Of a DNA stretch of 64,000 nucleotides, positions 1 through 11,376 are shown piece after piece (within the stretch, counting starts at the first letter, position 1; each line of letters begins with the position of its first letter). The position numbers and the translations under genes were made by a program. Below the pieces are notes generated by a model. The model saw only the letters and a program-made list of their open reading frames with translations. It did not search any database and was not told the origin of the DNA. The stretch spans positions 601,780 through 665,779 of the forward strand of contig NZ_JALGCL010000001.1 of NCBI RefSeq assembly GCF_022808325.1. The letters are read 5' to 3'. This DNA comes from Cognatiluteimonas sedimenti (GTDB lineage Bacteria; Pseudomonadota; Gammaproteobacteria; Xanthomonadales; Xanthomonadaceae).

Positions 1-1892
1 TCCTGGATCCAGGCCGTGCCGTCGCCATCCGTGCCCGGCAGTTCGATCCGGTACGGGTGTTCGGTGATCACCCGCAGGCCCATGTTCTCCATCATCGGCA
101 AGGCGTCCGACAGCGGGATGTCGTCGCCGAGGCGGTAGAACTTCAATCGCAGGCCGCCGTCTCCGTGACGGGTGCGGTACAGGCTGATGCGCAGGTCGTC
201 CGGGCCCGACAGCGAAGCCAGGCATTCGACGTCCGCGGCGGCGATCGCCGGCGTGACCTGTTCGATGTAGCCGGCCGGCAGCGCCCGGCCGTAGCGGTTG
301 GCGAGCTTGAGCCCGCGCTCCTCGCCGTGCGCCTTGACCAGCTGGTCGCGAAGGTCGTCCTGCCAGTTGCGCACGATCTCGGCCAGCCTGGCCTCCAGCG
401 CCGGAATGTCGACCTGCGGCGCTTCCCCCGCCCTGGGGCGGATGATGAGGTGCAATTGCGCCAGCGGCGATTCGCCGACCTGCACCGTGGTGTCGACGTT
501 CTCGCCGTGCAACGCGCGCTTGAGCATCCGCTCGATGCGGTGCCGGACCTCGGTGTTGAAGCGGTCTCGCGGGATGTACACCAGCGCCGACCAGAAGCGG
601 CCGTAGCGGTCGCGGCGCAGGAAAAGCTTGCTGCGCACGCGCTCCTGCAGGCCGAGGATGCCGGTGGCCGTGCGCAGCAGTTCCTCCTCGTTGGACTGGA
701 ACAGCTCGTCGCGCGGCAGCGTCTCGAGGATGTGGCGCAGGGCCTTGCCGCTGTGGCCGCTGGGCGCCAGGCCGGACTTGCGCATCACGTATTCGTGGCG
801 CTCGCGCACCAGCGGGATCTCCCACGGGCGGCGGTTGTAGGCGCTCGAGGTGTACAGGCCCAGGAAGCGCTGTTCCGCGACCGGCATGCCCTTGGCGTCG
901 AACTTGAGCACGCCGATGTAGTCCATGTAGCCCGGGCGGTGCACGGTCGCGCGGGCATTGGTCTTGGTCAGGATCAGCGCGTCCACCGAACCGGACTGCG
1001 GCATGTAGTGCGCGGCCAGCGTCTTGAGGTCGCGGGCCTTGCCCTTTTCCTTGCCGCGCAGCAGGCCCAGCCCCGAGGCTTCGAGCGGGCACAGCAGTTC
1101 GCTGCCGCCCTTCTTGACCACGTCGTATTCGCGATAGCCGAGGAAGGTGAAATGGTCGCTTGCGGCCCAGCGCAGGAACTCCTGCGCCTCGGTGCGGCCG
1201 GCGTCGGACACCGGCATGCGGCGGGTCGCCAGGTCGTCGGCGACCTGCAGCATCTTGTCGCGCATCGCACGCCAGTCGGCGACGATCGCGCGCACGTCGT
1301 CGAGCACGGCGTGGATCGTGGCTTCGATGCCGGGCATTTCCCTGGCGGTCTGGCGGTCGATCTCGAGGTGCATCAGCGACTCGCCCTGCCCCTTGTCGAG
1401 CGCGTCATCGCCGACGGCCACCAGCTTGCCGGCCTTGTCGCGCTGGATCGCGACCACCGGATGCCCCAGCACGTGCACGCCGATGCCGCGGTCGGCCAGC
1501 GCCATGGTCACCGAATCGACCAGGAACGGCATGTCGTCGTTGGCCACCTGCACCACCGTGTGCGGCGATTCCCAGCCGTGCTGCTCCAGGCTCGCGTTGA
1601 ACACCCGCACCTCGGCGCTGCCCGGCTTGCGCTTGCGCGCCAGTTCCAGGAAATCGTCGGCCAGTTGGGCCCAGCCTTCGGCGCCATGCTGGGACATTTC
1701 ATCGGCCGACATGCGCCGGTAGAAGGCACGGGCGAACGCCTCGGCCTGCGCCTGCCGCGCCTTGGGCGCGCGCTTGCGCAGCGCGGCGAGGATCGGATCC
1801 AGGGAGACGGCGGCGTCGCCGCTGCCGTGCGCTGCGGCGCGGGAGGTCTTGGCGATGGGGGACTTGCCGGAGGGTTTGGCTGGGGTGCTCAT
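1..1892 (-). CDS. NAD-specific glutamate dehydrogenase, large type (N-terminal part, cut by window edge)
   Basis: Oxidative deamination of glutamate to 2-oxoglutarate and ammonia, feeding amino-acid carbon into the TCA cycle. About 630 residues are visible, running open to the left edge. The family is usually about 1,600 residues, so only the N-terminal ACT-like regulatory region is seen and the catalytic domain lies outside. Recognisable family stretches are VANDDMPFLVDSV near residue 120, where allosteric ACT-type domains begin, and KFYRLGDDIPLSDALPMMEN close to the edge. The start is the ATG at 1892, giving MSTPAKPSGKSP; no strong Shine-Dalgarno sequence is seen. The upstream neighbour on the same strand is an acyl-CoA dehydrogenase 231 bases away, so co-transcription is possible but unproven. 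Called gdhB in Pseudomonas. Identity is secure; the missing part cannot be checked here. Confidence 0.9.
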   Translation of the reverse strand, partial: MSTPAKPSGKSPIAKTSRAAAHGSGDAAVSLDPILAALRKRAPKARQAQAEAFARAFYRRMSADEMSQHGAEGWAQLADDFLELARKRKPGSAEVRVFNASLEQHGWESPHTVVQVANDDMPFLVDSVTMALADRGIGVHVLGHPVVAIQRDKAGKLVAVGDDALDKGQGESLMHLEIDRQTAREMPGIEATIHAVLDDVRAIVADWRAMRDKMLQVADDLATRRMPVSDAGRTEAQEFLRWAASDHFTFLGYREYDVVKKGGSELLCPLEASGLGLLRGKEKGKARDLKTLAAHYMPQSGSVDALILTKTNARATVHRPGYMDYIGVLKFDAKGMPVAEQRFLGLYTSSAYNRRPWEIPLVRERHEYVMRKSGLAPSGHSGKALRHILETLPRDELFQSNEEELLRTATGILGLQERVRSKLFLRRDRYGRFWSALVYIPRDRFNTEVRHRIERMLKRALHGENVDTTVQVGESPLAQLHLIIRPRAGEAPQVDIPALEARLAEIVRNWQDDLRDQLVKAHGEERGLKLANRYGRALPAGYIEQVTPAIAAADVECLASLSGPDDLRISLYRTRHGDGGLRLKFYRLGDDIPLSDALPMMENMGLRVITEHPYRIELPGTDGDGTAWIQ

Positions 1893-1918
1893 GGAAACGT
1901 GATGTCCAGATAGAGAGA

Positions 1919-1940
1919 GGCCCGCGCTAGCGCACGGGCC
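1919..1940 (-). promoter_or_regulatory. Hairpin followed by pyrimidine tract in the glutamate dehydrogenase leader
   Basis: Read on the minus strand, GGCCCGTGC and GCGCGGGCC pair over 9 positions (one G-T) around a GCTA loop. The sequence TCTCTCTATCT follows directly and the start codon of the dehydrogenase gene comes 27 bases later. The arrangement resembles a weak intrinsic terminator or attenuator placed in the leader. Function is inference only; it could equally end a transcript coming from the acyl-CoA dehydrogenase gene. Confidence 0.35.
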
Positions 1941-2123
1941 ATACAGGAGTCAGCGCATCGGTTCTTGTGGACGCGCGTGCACGGTATCCGCAGTGCTGCT
2001 GCGGCCGGCGCGGGCGGCGATCTTGCTTGCAATGGGAATGTCGTCGCGGCGATCGCGGCCGCCCTGCGCATGGCAGGCGACGACCCTCCGCAGGAACGGG
2101 GAACGCAGCCGGGCGTGCATGGT

Positions 2124-3281
<1,158 letters not shown>

Positions 3282-3462
3282 CTCGGGCGAGACAGGAACG
3301 GCAATTGTACCGGCGCGCGCGCAATAACCGAACCCATGCGCGCTGGCCGCGCGCGCCCGGCAGGTGGCGCTGCGGCGGCGGGGAACGGCTGCGGCAACCG
3401 GGTTCCGCGGCGCGGCGGCGCGCCGCGTGCTTGACCCCGCGGCGCATCGGGCAGAGACTTAT

Positions 3463-3490
3463 ATATCCTTGGATCGCGATGGAAAGATAT
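3463..3490. promoter_or_regulatory. 28-bp palindrome, probable operator of the SahR-like regulator
   Basis: The arms ATATCCTT (3463-3470) and AAAGATAT (3483-3490) flank a perfect palindromic core ATCGCGAT (3473-3480). All three are centred on 3476.5, and 22 of 28 positions are symmetric. It overlaps the GGAAAG ribosome-binding site and ends 2 bases before the ATG of the ArsR/methyltransferase gene at 3493. ArsR-family dimers bind such AT-rich inverted repeats, so autorepression of the regulator-metH operon is the natural reading. The palindrome is seen directly; the bound protein is inferred. Confidence 0.65.
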
Positions 3491-3492
3491 TG

Positions 3493-4422
3493 ATGGATCT
3501 GGAAGGCTGGTCGAACCGGCTCAAGGTCTTCGCCGATGCCACCCGCGTGCGCCTGCTGGCGCTGCTGCAGGGCGAGGAGCTCACCGTCGCCGAGCTGTCC
3601 GCGATCACCCTGCTGGCGCAGCCGCGGGTCTCCACGCACCTGGCCCGGCTCAAGGAAGCCGGGCTGGTGCGCGACCGCCGTGCCGGCGTGTCGGCCTACT
3701 ATCGTTTCGACGACGCCGCGCTGGATCCCGCGCAGCGCGCCCTGTGGCAGTCGATCAGCACCGGCAGCGACGATCCGCTGCTGCGCCAGGACGCCGAGCG
3801 CGTGCCCGCCGTGCTCACCACCCGCGCCGCCGACCAGAACTGGGCCGATTCGGTCGCCGGCGACATGGAGCGCCACTACTCGCCGGGCCGGACCTGGGAA
3901 GCGCTGGCGCGCTCGGCCTTGCCGTTGCTGGAAACCGGCGACGTGCTCGACATCGCCTCGGGCGATGGCGTGCTGGCGGAACTTCTGGCGCCGCACGCGC
4001 AGCGCTATGTCTGCATCGACACCAGCCCGCGGGTGGTGGCCGCGGCGGCGGAACGCCTGCGCCGGTTCACCAACGTGGAAGTGCGCGAAGGCGACATGCA
4101 CGCCCTGCCCTACGCCGAAGGCAGCTTCGACCTGGTGGTGCTGATGCACGCGCTGACCTATGCGGCCCGGCCCGCGCAGGCGGTCGCCGAAGCCGCGCGC
4201 ACGCTGCGGCCCGGCGGGCGGCTGCTGCTGTCGAGCCTGGCCAGCCACCAGCACCGCGCGGCGGTGGAAGCCTATGGCCACAGCAACCTCGGCTTCAGCG
4301 CCAAGGAGCTGCGGCGGTTCGTTACCCGGGCCGGGCTGCAGGTGACGAGCTGCGAAACCGTCACCCGCGAAAAGCGCCCGCCGCATTTCGAAGTCATCTC
4401 GCTGATTGGAGTGAAACCGTGA
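3493..4422 (+). CDS. ArsR-family regulator fused to SAM-methyltransferase fold (SahR-like)
   Basis: Predicted transcriptional regulator of the methionine/SAM cycle that senses S-adenosylhomocysteine or SAM through a methyltransferase-like domain. The 309-residue product has an N-terminal winged helix (about residues 5-80, with [13 protein letters not shown] and the recognition region [18 protein letters not shown]). A class I methyltransferase domain follows, with the glycine-rich SAM motif DIASGDG at 153-159 and [11 protein letters not shown] downstream. The same architecture is known for SahR of Desulfovibrio. The start is ATG 3493, preceded by GGAAAG at 3481-3486; an upstream in-frame extension to 3364 crosses the palindrome and is not favoured. 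The stop overlaps the GTG start of metH part 1 (GTGA), so the two are translationally coupled. An enzymatic role is possible, but operon position and palindrome favour regulation. Confidence 0.85.
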   Translation: MDLEGWSNRLKVFADATRVRLLALLQGEELTVAELSAITLLAQPRVSTHLARLKEAGLVRDRRAGVSAYYRFDDAALDPAQRALWQSISTGSDDPLLRQDAERVPAVLTTRAADQNWADSVAGDMERHYSPGRTWEALARSALPLLETGDVLDIASGDGVLAELLAPHAQRYVCIDTSPRVVAAAAERLRRFTNVEVREGDMHALPYAEGSFDLVVLMHALTYAARPAQAVAEAARTLRPGGRLLLSSLASHQHRAAVEAYGHSNLGFSAKELRRFVTRAGLQVTSCETVTREKRPPHFEVISLIGVKP

Positions 4423-5539
4423 ATCCGCCCGGCAACCTGCCCTGGCTGCAGCCCGCGCGCGTCGCCGCGCTCGAAGCCGCGCTGGCGCGGCGCATCCTGG
4501 TGATCGATGGCGCCATGGGCACCATGATCCAGCGCCACGCGCTGCAGGAAGCCGATTACCGCGGCGAGCGCTTCGCCGGGGGTTACGACGCGCTGTTCCT
4601 GGACGCATCGCAGGCCGCCGACGGCCATGCCCACGGTGCCGGCTGCGGCTGCCAGGCGCACGACCAGCGCGGCAACAACGATTTGCTGACGCTGACCCGG
4701 CCCGACATCATCCGCGGCATCCACGACGCCTACCTGGCCGCCGGGGCCGACCTGGTCGAGACCAACACCTTCAATTCCACCAGCATCTCGCTGGCCGACT
4801 ACCACCTGCAGCACCTGGTGCGCGAACTGAACCGCGAGGGCGCGAGGATCGCCCGCGCCGCCTGCGACGCCGCCGAAACAGGGACGCCCGACCGGCCGCG
4901 TTTCGTGGTCGGCGTGCTTGGCCCCACCAGCCGCACCGCCTCGCTGAGCCCGGACGTCAACCGCCCGGGTTTCCGCGCGACCTCGTTCGACGAACTCGCG
5001 GCGGCCTATCGCGAAGCGACCGCCGGCCTGATCGAGGGCGGCGCCGACGTGATCATGGTCGAAACCATCTTCGACACCCTCAACGCCAAGGCGGCGCTGT
5101 TCGCTATCGACGATGCCTTCGCGGCCGCCGGCGGGCACCTGCCGGTGCTGATCTCCGGCACCATCACCGATGCGTCCGGGCGCACGCTCTCGGGACAGAC
5201 CGCCGAAGCGTTCTGGTATTCGTTGCGGCACGCGCGGCCATTGTCGATCGGCCTCAACTGCGCGCTGGGCGCTAAGGACCTGCGCGCGCACATCGACGTC
5301 CTCGCCCAGGTCGCCGACGTCCACGTCAGTGCCCATCCCAACGCCGGCTTGCCCAACGCCTTCGGCGGCTACGACGAGACGCCGGAAGACATGGCGCGCG
5401 ACCTCCGGGAATTCGCCGAAGCCGGCCTGCTGAACCTCGTCGGCGGTTGCTGCGGGACCACGCCGGAACACATCGCCGCGATCACCGAAGCCGTGCGCGG
5501 CCTGCCGCCGCGCGTGCTGCCACGGCTGGAGGCCGCGGC

Positions 5540-5543
<4 letters not shown>
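4419..5543 (+). CDS. metH: Methionine synthase part 1: homocysteine S-methyltransferase domain of split MetH
   Basis: Homocysteine-binding, zinc-dependent domain of cobalamin methionine synthase, here a separate 374-residue protein. It starts at GTG 4419, overlapping the regulator stop, with GGAG at 4408-4411. Zinc ligands are Cys281 (GLNCALG) and Cys344-Cys345 ([10 protein letters not shown]). The N-terminal barrel motif DGAMGTMIQ and NTFNSTS follow the E. coli pattern. Between RGERFA and GNNDLL an extra loop of about 25 residues carries His70, His72, Cys76, Cys78 and His81, where E. coli has only a few residues. The product ends where the folate domain would begin and the next gene supplies the rest. 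Splitting of metH is typical of xanthomonads, so this is not a frameshift: both parts have their own ribosome-binding sites. Confidence 0.93.
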
Positions 5544-8230
<2,687 letters not shown>

Positions 8231-8251
8231 GCGCGCACCACGGAGCACGCC

Positions 8252-8581
8252 ATGCAAATCCTGATCCAGGCAATCTGCACCAAGGGCCGCAGCCTGCGCG
8301 AGGCGATCGCCAGCGACGCCCGCATCGGCCGCCACGACCTCGAGGTGGTACAGCAGAAGCGCCCCGGCCGCCCACGCGGCTGGGCCAAGTTGAAGAGCAC
8401 CCTCCCGGACCGCCACGGCGCGATCAACCTGGAGTGGGACGCCAACACCAGCGTGCTGATCAGCCGCGTGGTGACGCGCGGCAAGGGCCGGCCCAACCTG
8501 ATCGTCGGCGATTACATCGACTACCTGCTCGCCCGCCACGCGCGGAGGATCCAGGCGATCAACGTGATCCCGCGCGACTGA
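8252..8581 (+). CDS. Small conserved protein of unknown function downstream of metH
   Basis: The 109-residue product is basic and soluble, with no membrane segment or signal peptide. It contains [20 protein letters not shown] and ends with a helical stretch [23 protein letters not shown]. It starts at ATG 8252 with GGAG six bases upstream and lies 21 bases after metH part 2, so it may share its transcript. I do not recognise a family with confidence. GC-rich third positions like its neighbours and the good ribosome-binding site support a real gene. Its length and charge would suit a nucleic-acid binding or accessory role, but this is a guess. Confidence 0.7.
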   Translation: MQILIQAICTKGRSLREAIASDARIGRHDLEVVQQKRPGRPRGWAKLKSTLPDRHGAINLEWDANTSVLISRVVTRGKGRPNLIVGDYIDYLLARHARRIQAINVIPRD

Positions 8582-8612
8582 GCCGCAAGCCCTGCGCCCC
8601 CAGCTCGACTTG

Positions 8613-8684
8613 TTGTGGGAGCGGCTTCAGCCGCGAGCTCCTGGTGTCGAGTGCAAAAGCTCGCGGCTGAAGCCGCTCCCACAA
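8613..8684. repeat. REP-like 27-bp perfect inverted repeat
   Basis: The left arm 8613-8639 and right arm 8658-8684 are perfectly complementary over 27 bases around an 18-base loop. The core is GGAGCGGCTTCAGCCGCGAGC. It sits between the convergent ends of the small metH-downstream gene and the SLOG/SLATT-like gene. A second copy of the same arms lies at 52124-52203. Such elements are dispersed in Pseudomonas and xanthomonad genomes and are often mobilised by RAYT transposases. Here it may also serve as a bidirectional transcript end. Confidence 0.85.
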
Positions 8685-8727
8685 GCTCCGTTTCAGAAGG
8701 GAGATTTGGCGATGCCGCCCGGCGCCG

Positions 8728-10437
8728 CTAGGGCCGCCCGTGCTCGATCGGCCGGTCGCGATGCATCAATGCCCATTCGGCGTGTTCCTCCAGCGCGGCC
8801 TCGCCCAGCGCGCGCAGGATCTCGCGCCGCTCGCGCATCCCGGGGGCGGCGTCCAGTGCCGCGCGCGCGTTGCGGTAGATCCGGTGCATGAAGCGGTATT
8901 GCTTGACCAGCTCCTTGTCGGCCTTGCGATAGGCATAGGCTTCGCGCACGGCGGCGACCAGCGACAGTGCGCCCATCGTGGTCACCAGCAGGTTGCGCGC
9001 GGCATCCTCGAGGCCGCCATGGAACAGCGCCAGGAACAGGCTGATGCCGATACCGGCCCACAGGCAGGCCGCGCCGAGCGCCTGCGTGCGCAGGTGGTGG
9101 CGCGCGCGCAATGCCGCCTTGCGCTCGTAGTAGGCCAGTTGCCCCGATTGCCCGGGCCGCCCGACCCAGTCCTCGATCACGTCGTCGAGCGCGCGCTGCG
9201 GGTCGTCGATGCGCGGCAACGGCAGCAGCCCGACCTGGCGCATGACGTTGCGGATCCAGCCCAGCTCCACGTCCTGCTTCTGCATGAAGTTGTCGTGCGC
9301 GAACTCGGGGTCGCCCGTCATCGACAGGCCCGCCCGGCGCCAGAACGCCTGCACCCGCAGCCCTTCGGCCAGCGCGCGGTAGTCGATGTACTTGCGGTGC
9401 CAGTCGCGATGCCGGGCCAGCAACGCGATTGCGAGGCCGACGACGAAGAATGCGAGGAACACCCACAGCATCCAGTCCGGTGCGCCGAGGTCGGAATACA
9501 GCAGGAACGCCAGGCCCATCAACACCGCGAGCCCGTGGATCGCGCGCATCGCCGCGGTGGTGCGACGCTGGTACCGCACCGCCATCGCGTCGACCAGCAA
9601 CGCCTGGGCCTGCGCCGGGTCGCCGGGCGGCATCGCATCGCCGCCCGCGGCGGCGTGATTCAGGCGGTCGCGCTCGAACACCTGCATGCGCTCGAAGATC
9701 CGGCGGTAGTCCGGCGGCATGCCCGCCGCCAGCGGCCGCTGGCCGGCACTGGTGAGCCAGCGTGGCTGCCCATCCAATCCCGGCGGCGCGTGCTGCGACG
9801 CGCGCTGCACCGGAAGGTGCAGCACAAGGCTGTCGTCGTCGCCCGATAGCATCTGCCGCAGGTTGTCGCTGGCCCGGCGCGCGCCCGGCAGCGGGCCGCC
9901 CAGGTAATAGCGCACGATCTGCGCGGTGCCGCCTACGCCGCCCTCGTCCGAGCCGTCCCACAGTGCGAACAGCACGTGGCAGTGGCTGGCCACGTACAAC
10001 CCCGCCAGCAGGTATTGGCGGTCGCGCAGCGCGCCCGGCACGTGCAAGGCCTCGATGCCGCCGGCTCCCTCGGGCAGCGGCAGCGCCACCACTTGGGCCT
10101 GCTCGAGCAGGCGTTCGAACTGCGCGCGCGACTGCGCGGTCGCGAAATCCTGCGCATACATCCGCGCCGGCAACGGCAATGGCACGACCAGGCGCGCGCC
10201 CTGTTCGAGTCCGGCCTCCGCGACCAGGCGGTCGCCGCCTTCGGCCAGCGGGGACAGCACGACCGGCTGCAGCTCCGGGAAGCGCTCGCGCAGCCCGGCG
10301 AAGGCATCGCGCAGTTGCCGCCGCAGTGCGGGCAACTGCGCGGGCGCGAGGTCACGATGGCTGGTGACGCCGACCACCAGCGCGGTGGCGGGCGCCGCAT
10401 GCCCGGTCCGCGCGCCGCCATGGGGGCCTGGCTGCAT
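8728..10437 (-). CDS. SLOG-like N-terminal domain fused to a four-helix SLATT-like membrane domain
   Basis: A 569-residue membrane protein of unknown role. Residues 20-165 look like a SLOG (SMF/DprA-LOG) Rossmann-type ligand-binding domain: VVGVTSHRDL at 21-30, SPLAEGGDRLVAEA at 62-75, and HVLFALWDG at 154-162. The C-terminal half has two pairs of hydrophobic helices (about 301-316, 322-341, 453-472, 482-499). DYRALAEGLRVQAFW at 352-366 lies between the pairs, as in SLATT/DUF4231-type domains. These families have been predicted to be nucleotide-sensing membrane effectors in biological conflict systems. No cyclic-nucleotide synthase gene is adjacent. The gene lies 69 bases after the DUF2058 gene on the same strand. 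Start ATG 10437. The domain reading is motif-based; the function is unknown. Confidence 0.75.
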   Translation of the reverse strand: MQPGPHGGARTGHAAPATALVVGVTSHRDLAPAQLPALRRQLRDAFAGLRERFPELQPVVLSPLAEGGDRLVAEAGLEQGARLVVPLPLPARMYAQDFATAQSRAQFERLLEQAQVVALPLPEGAGGIEALHVPGALRDRQYLLAGLYVASHCHVLFALWDGSDEGGVGGTAQIVRYYLGGPLPGARRASDNLRQMLSGDDDSLVLHLPVQRASQHAPPGLDGQPRWLTSAGQRPLAAGMPPDYRRIFERMQVFERDRLNHAAAGGDAMPPGDPAQAQALLVDAMAVRYQRRTTAAMRAIHGLAVLMGLAFLLYSDLGAPDWMLWVFLAFFVVGLAIALLARHRDWHRKYIDYRALAEGLRVQAFWRRAGLSMTGDPEFAHDNFMQKQDVELGWIRNVMRQVGLLPLPRIDDPQRALDDVIEDWVGRPGQSGQLAYYERKAALRARHHLRTQALGAACLWAGIGISLFLALFHGGLEDAARNLLVTTMGALSLVAAVREAYAYRKADKELVKQYRFMHRIYRNARAALDAAPGMRERREILRALGEAALEEHAEWALMHRDRPIEHGRP

Positions 10438-10506
10438 TCGTCGGCGACCGCGACGGCGCGGATCGCGCCGTCAGGTCAAACGCGGGCCTGATGCTGCTGC
10501 GGCCAG

Positions 10507-11151
10507 CTACCAGACCAGGTCGTCGGGCACCTGGAACCGCGGATCGGCGTAGGGATCGTCCTGCACTGGCGCGGCAGCGTCGACCTTGAGCGCGACCGCC
10601 GCTGCGAAGATCGCCTCGGCCTGCGCCAGCAACGCGGCTTCGACCAGCAGGTAGCGGCCGTCGAGCTGGACCACGCCCAGCTCGCCCGCGTTGAGCGCCT
10701 TCAGTTGCGCCTCGTTGACATGGATCCGCTTGATCTTGCCACCGTAGTCGAAGTGGCGCGCGATCTCGGCGGCAGGGTCGTTCAGCGCCTTGCCATCGAG
10801 CAGCGCGGCGAGCCTGGCCTTGGCTTCGCGGCGCTGCCGCGCCTGTTCCTGCTTCAGGCGTTCGGCCTCGATGCGGTCGTCCTTTTCCTTCTGCGCACGG
10901 ATCGCATAGGCCTTGGCAAGGTCGATGTCCTCGCGCGTTCCACGCTTGCCATGGTGGGGCGGACGTGGCTTTTCGTGCCGGCGCGGCGCGCCCGGCGCGG
11001 GTTTGCGCGGGTGTTCCGCCGCGCGCGTGCCGGCGCCGGGCCGCGGCCTGTTCGCGGACTTGCGCGCAGGGTCCTGGACGGGCTTGCGCTCGGGCCTGGC
11101 CGGCGGCTTGAAGCCCAGGCCAAGCAACTGGTCTCGAAGGGAATCGCTCAT
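10507..11151 (-). CDS. DUF2058 family protein (YaiL-like)
   Basis: The 214-residue product resembles the DUF2058 family, annotated as nucleoprotein or polynucleotide-associated. The N-terminus MSDSLRDQLLGLGFK is the family hallmark. A long Pro/Arg/Lys-rich disordered segment follows (about 17-70), then a charged coiled-coil (about 75-115). The C-terminal domain has FDYGGKIKRIHVNEAQ and GRYLLVE. It is larger than the E. coli member because of the basic linker, consistent with RNA or DNA contact. It starts 6 bases after the slyX stop and probably shares a transcript with ugd and slyX. The biochemical function of the family is not established. Confidence 0.88.
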   Translation of the reverse strand: MSDSLRDQLLGLGFKPPARPERKPVQDPARKSANRPRPGAGTRAAEHPRKPAPGAPRRHEKPRPPHHGKRGTREDIDLAKAYAIRAQKEKDDRIEAERLKQEQARQRREAKARLAALLDGKALNDPAAEIARHFDYGGKIKRIHVNEAQLKALNAGELGVVQLDGRYLLVEAALLAQAEAIFAAAVALKVDAAAPVQDDPYADPRFQVPDDLVW

Positions 11152-11157
11152 GCTCGG

Positions 11158-11376
11158 TCAGTAATGTGGCGGCGGCGGCTCGCTCGCCGGATCGGCGAAG
11201 AAATCGCCGCGCGACTGCTTGAGGTCGTCGAGCGCGCGCCGCAACAGCTCGGCGTTGCGCGCGGTCTCGATGCGCGAAGCGGCAAGCGCATCCCCGAGTT
11301 CGGCCAGCGCATGCTCCTGGAACGCGAGCCGCGTTTCCAGTTCGGTGAGCCTGGCTTCCAGCGTTGCTGCGTCCAT
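11158..11376 (-). CDS. slyX: SlyX family protein
   Basis: A 72-residue acidic coiled-coil protein. The whole product is a heptad-like helix (LEARLTELETRLAFQEHALAELGDAL) followed by the family's proline-rich end PPPPHY, and its length is the same as E. coli SlyX. The ATG at 11376 overlaps the ugd stop by one base (TGATG). DUF2058 follows after 6 bases, so this is the middle gene of a ugd-slyX-DUF2058 run. The cellular role of SlyX is unknown. Confidence 0.9.
   Translation of the reverse strand: MDAATLEARLTELETRLAFQEHALAELGDALAASRIETARNAELLRRALDDLKQSRGDFFADPASEPPPPHY

Noticed and set aside
57-1913. 618-codon open frame on the plus strand at the left edge
   Set aside because: It is the antisense shadow of NAD-glutamate dehydrogenase, whose minus-strand frame matches the family through to the edge.
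3282-3462. SAH riboswitch ahead of the metH operon
   Set aside because: I looked for the GAGGAGCG-type core and pairing partners and did not find them; the palindrome at 3463-3490 is a better regulatory candidate.
3744-4418. N-terminal extension of metH part 1 into the regulator gene
   Set aside because: The added sequence is out-of-frame regulator DNA. The GTG at 4419 has a ribosome-binding site and family similarity begins right after it.
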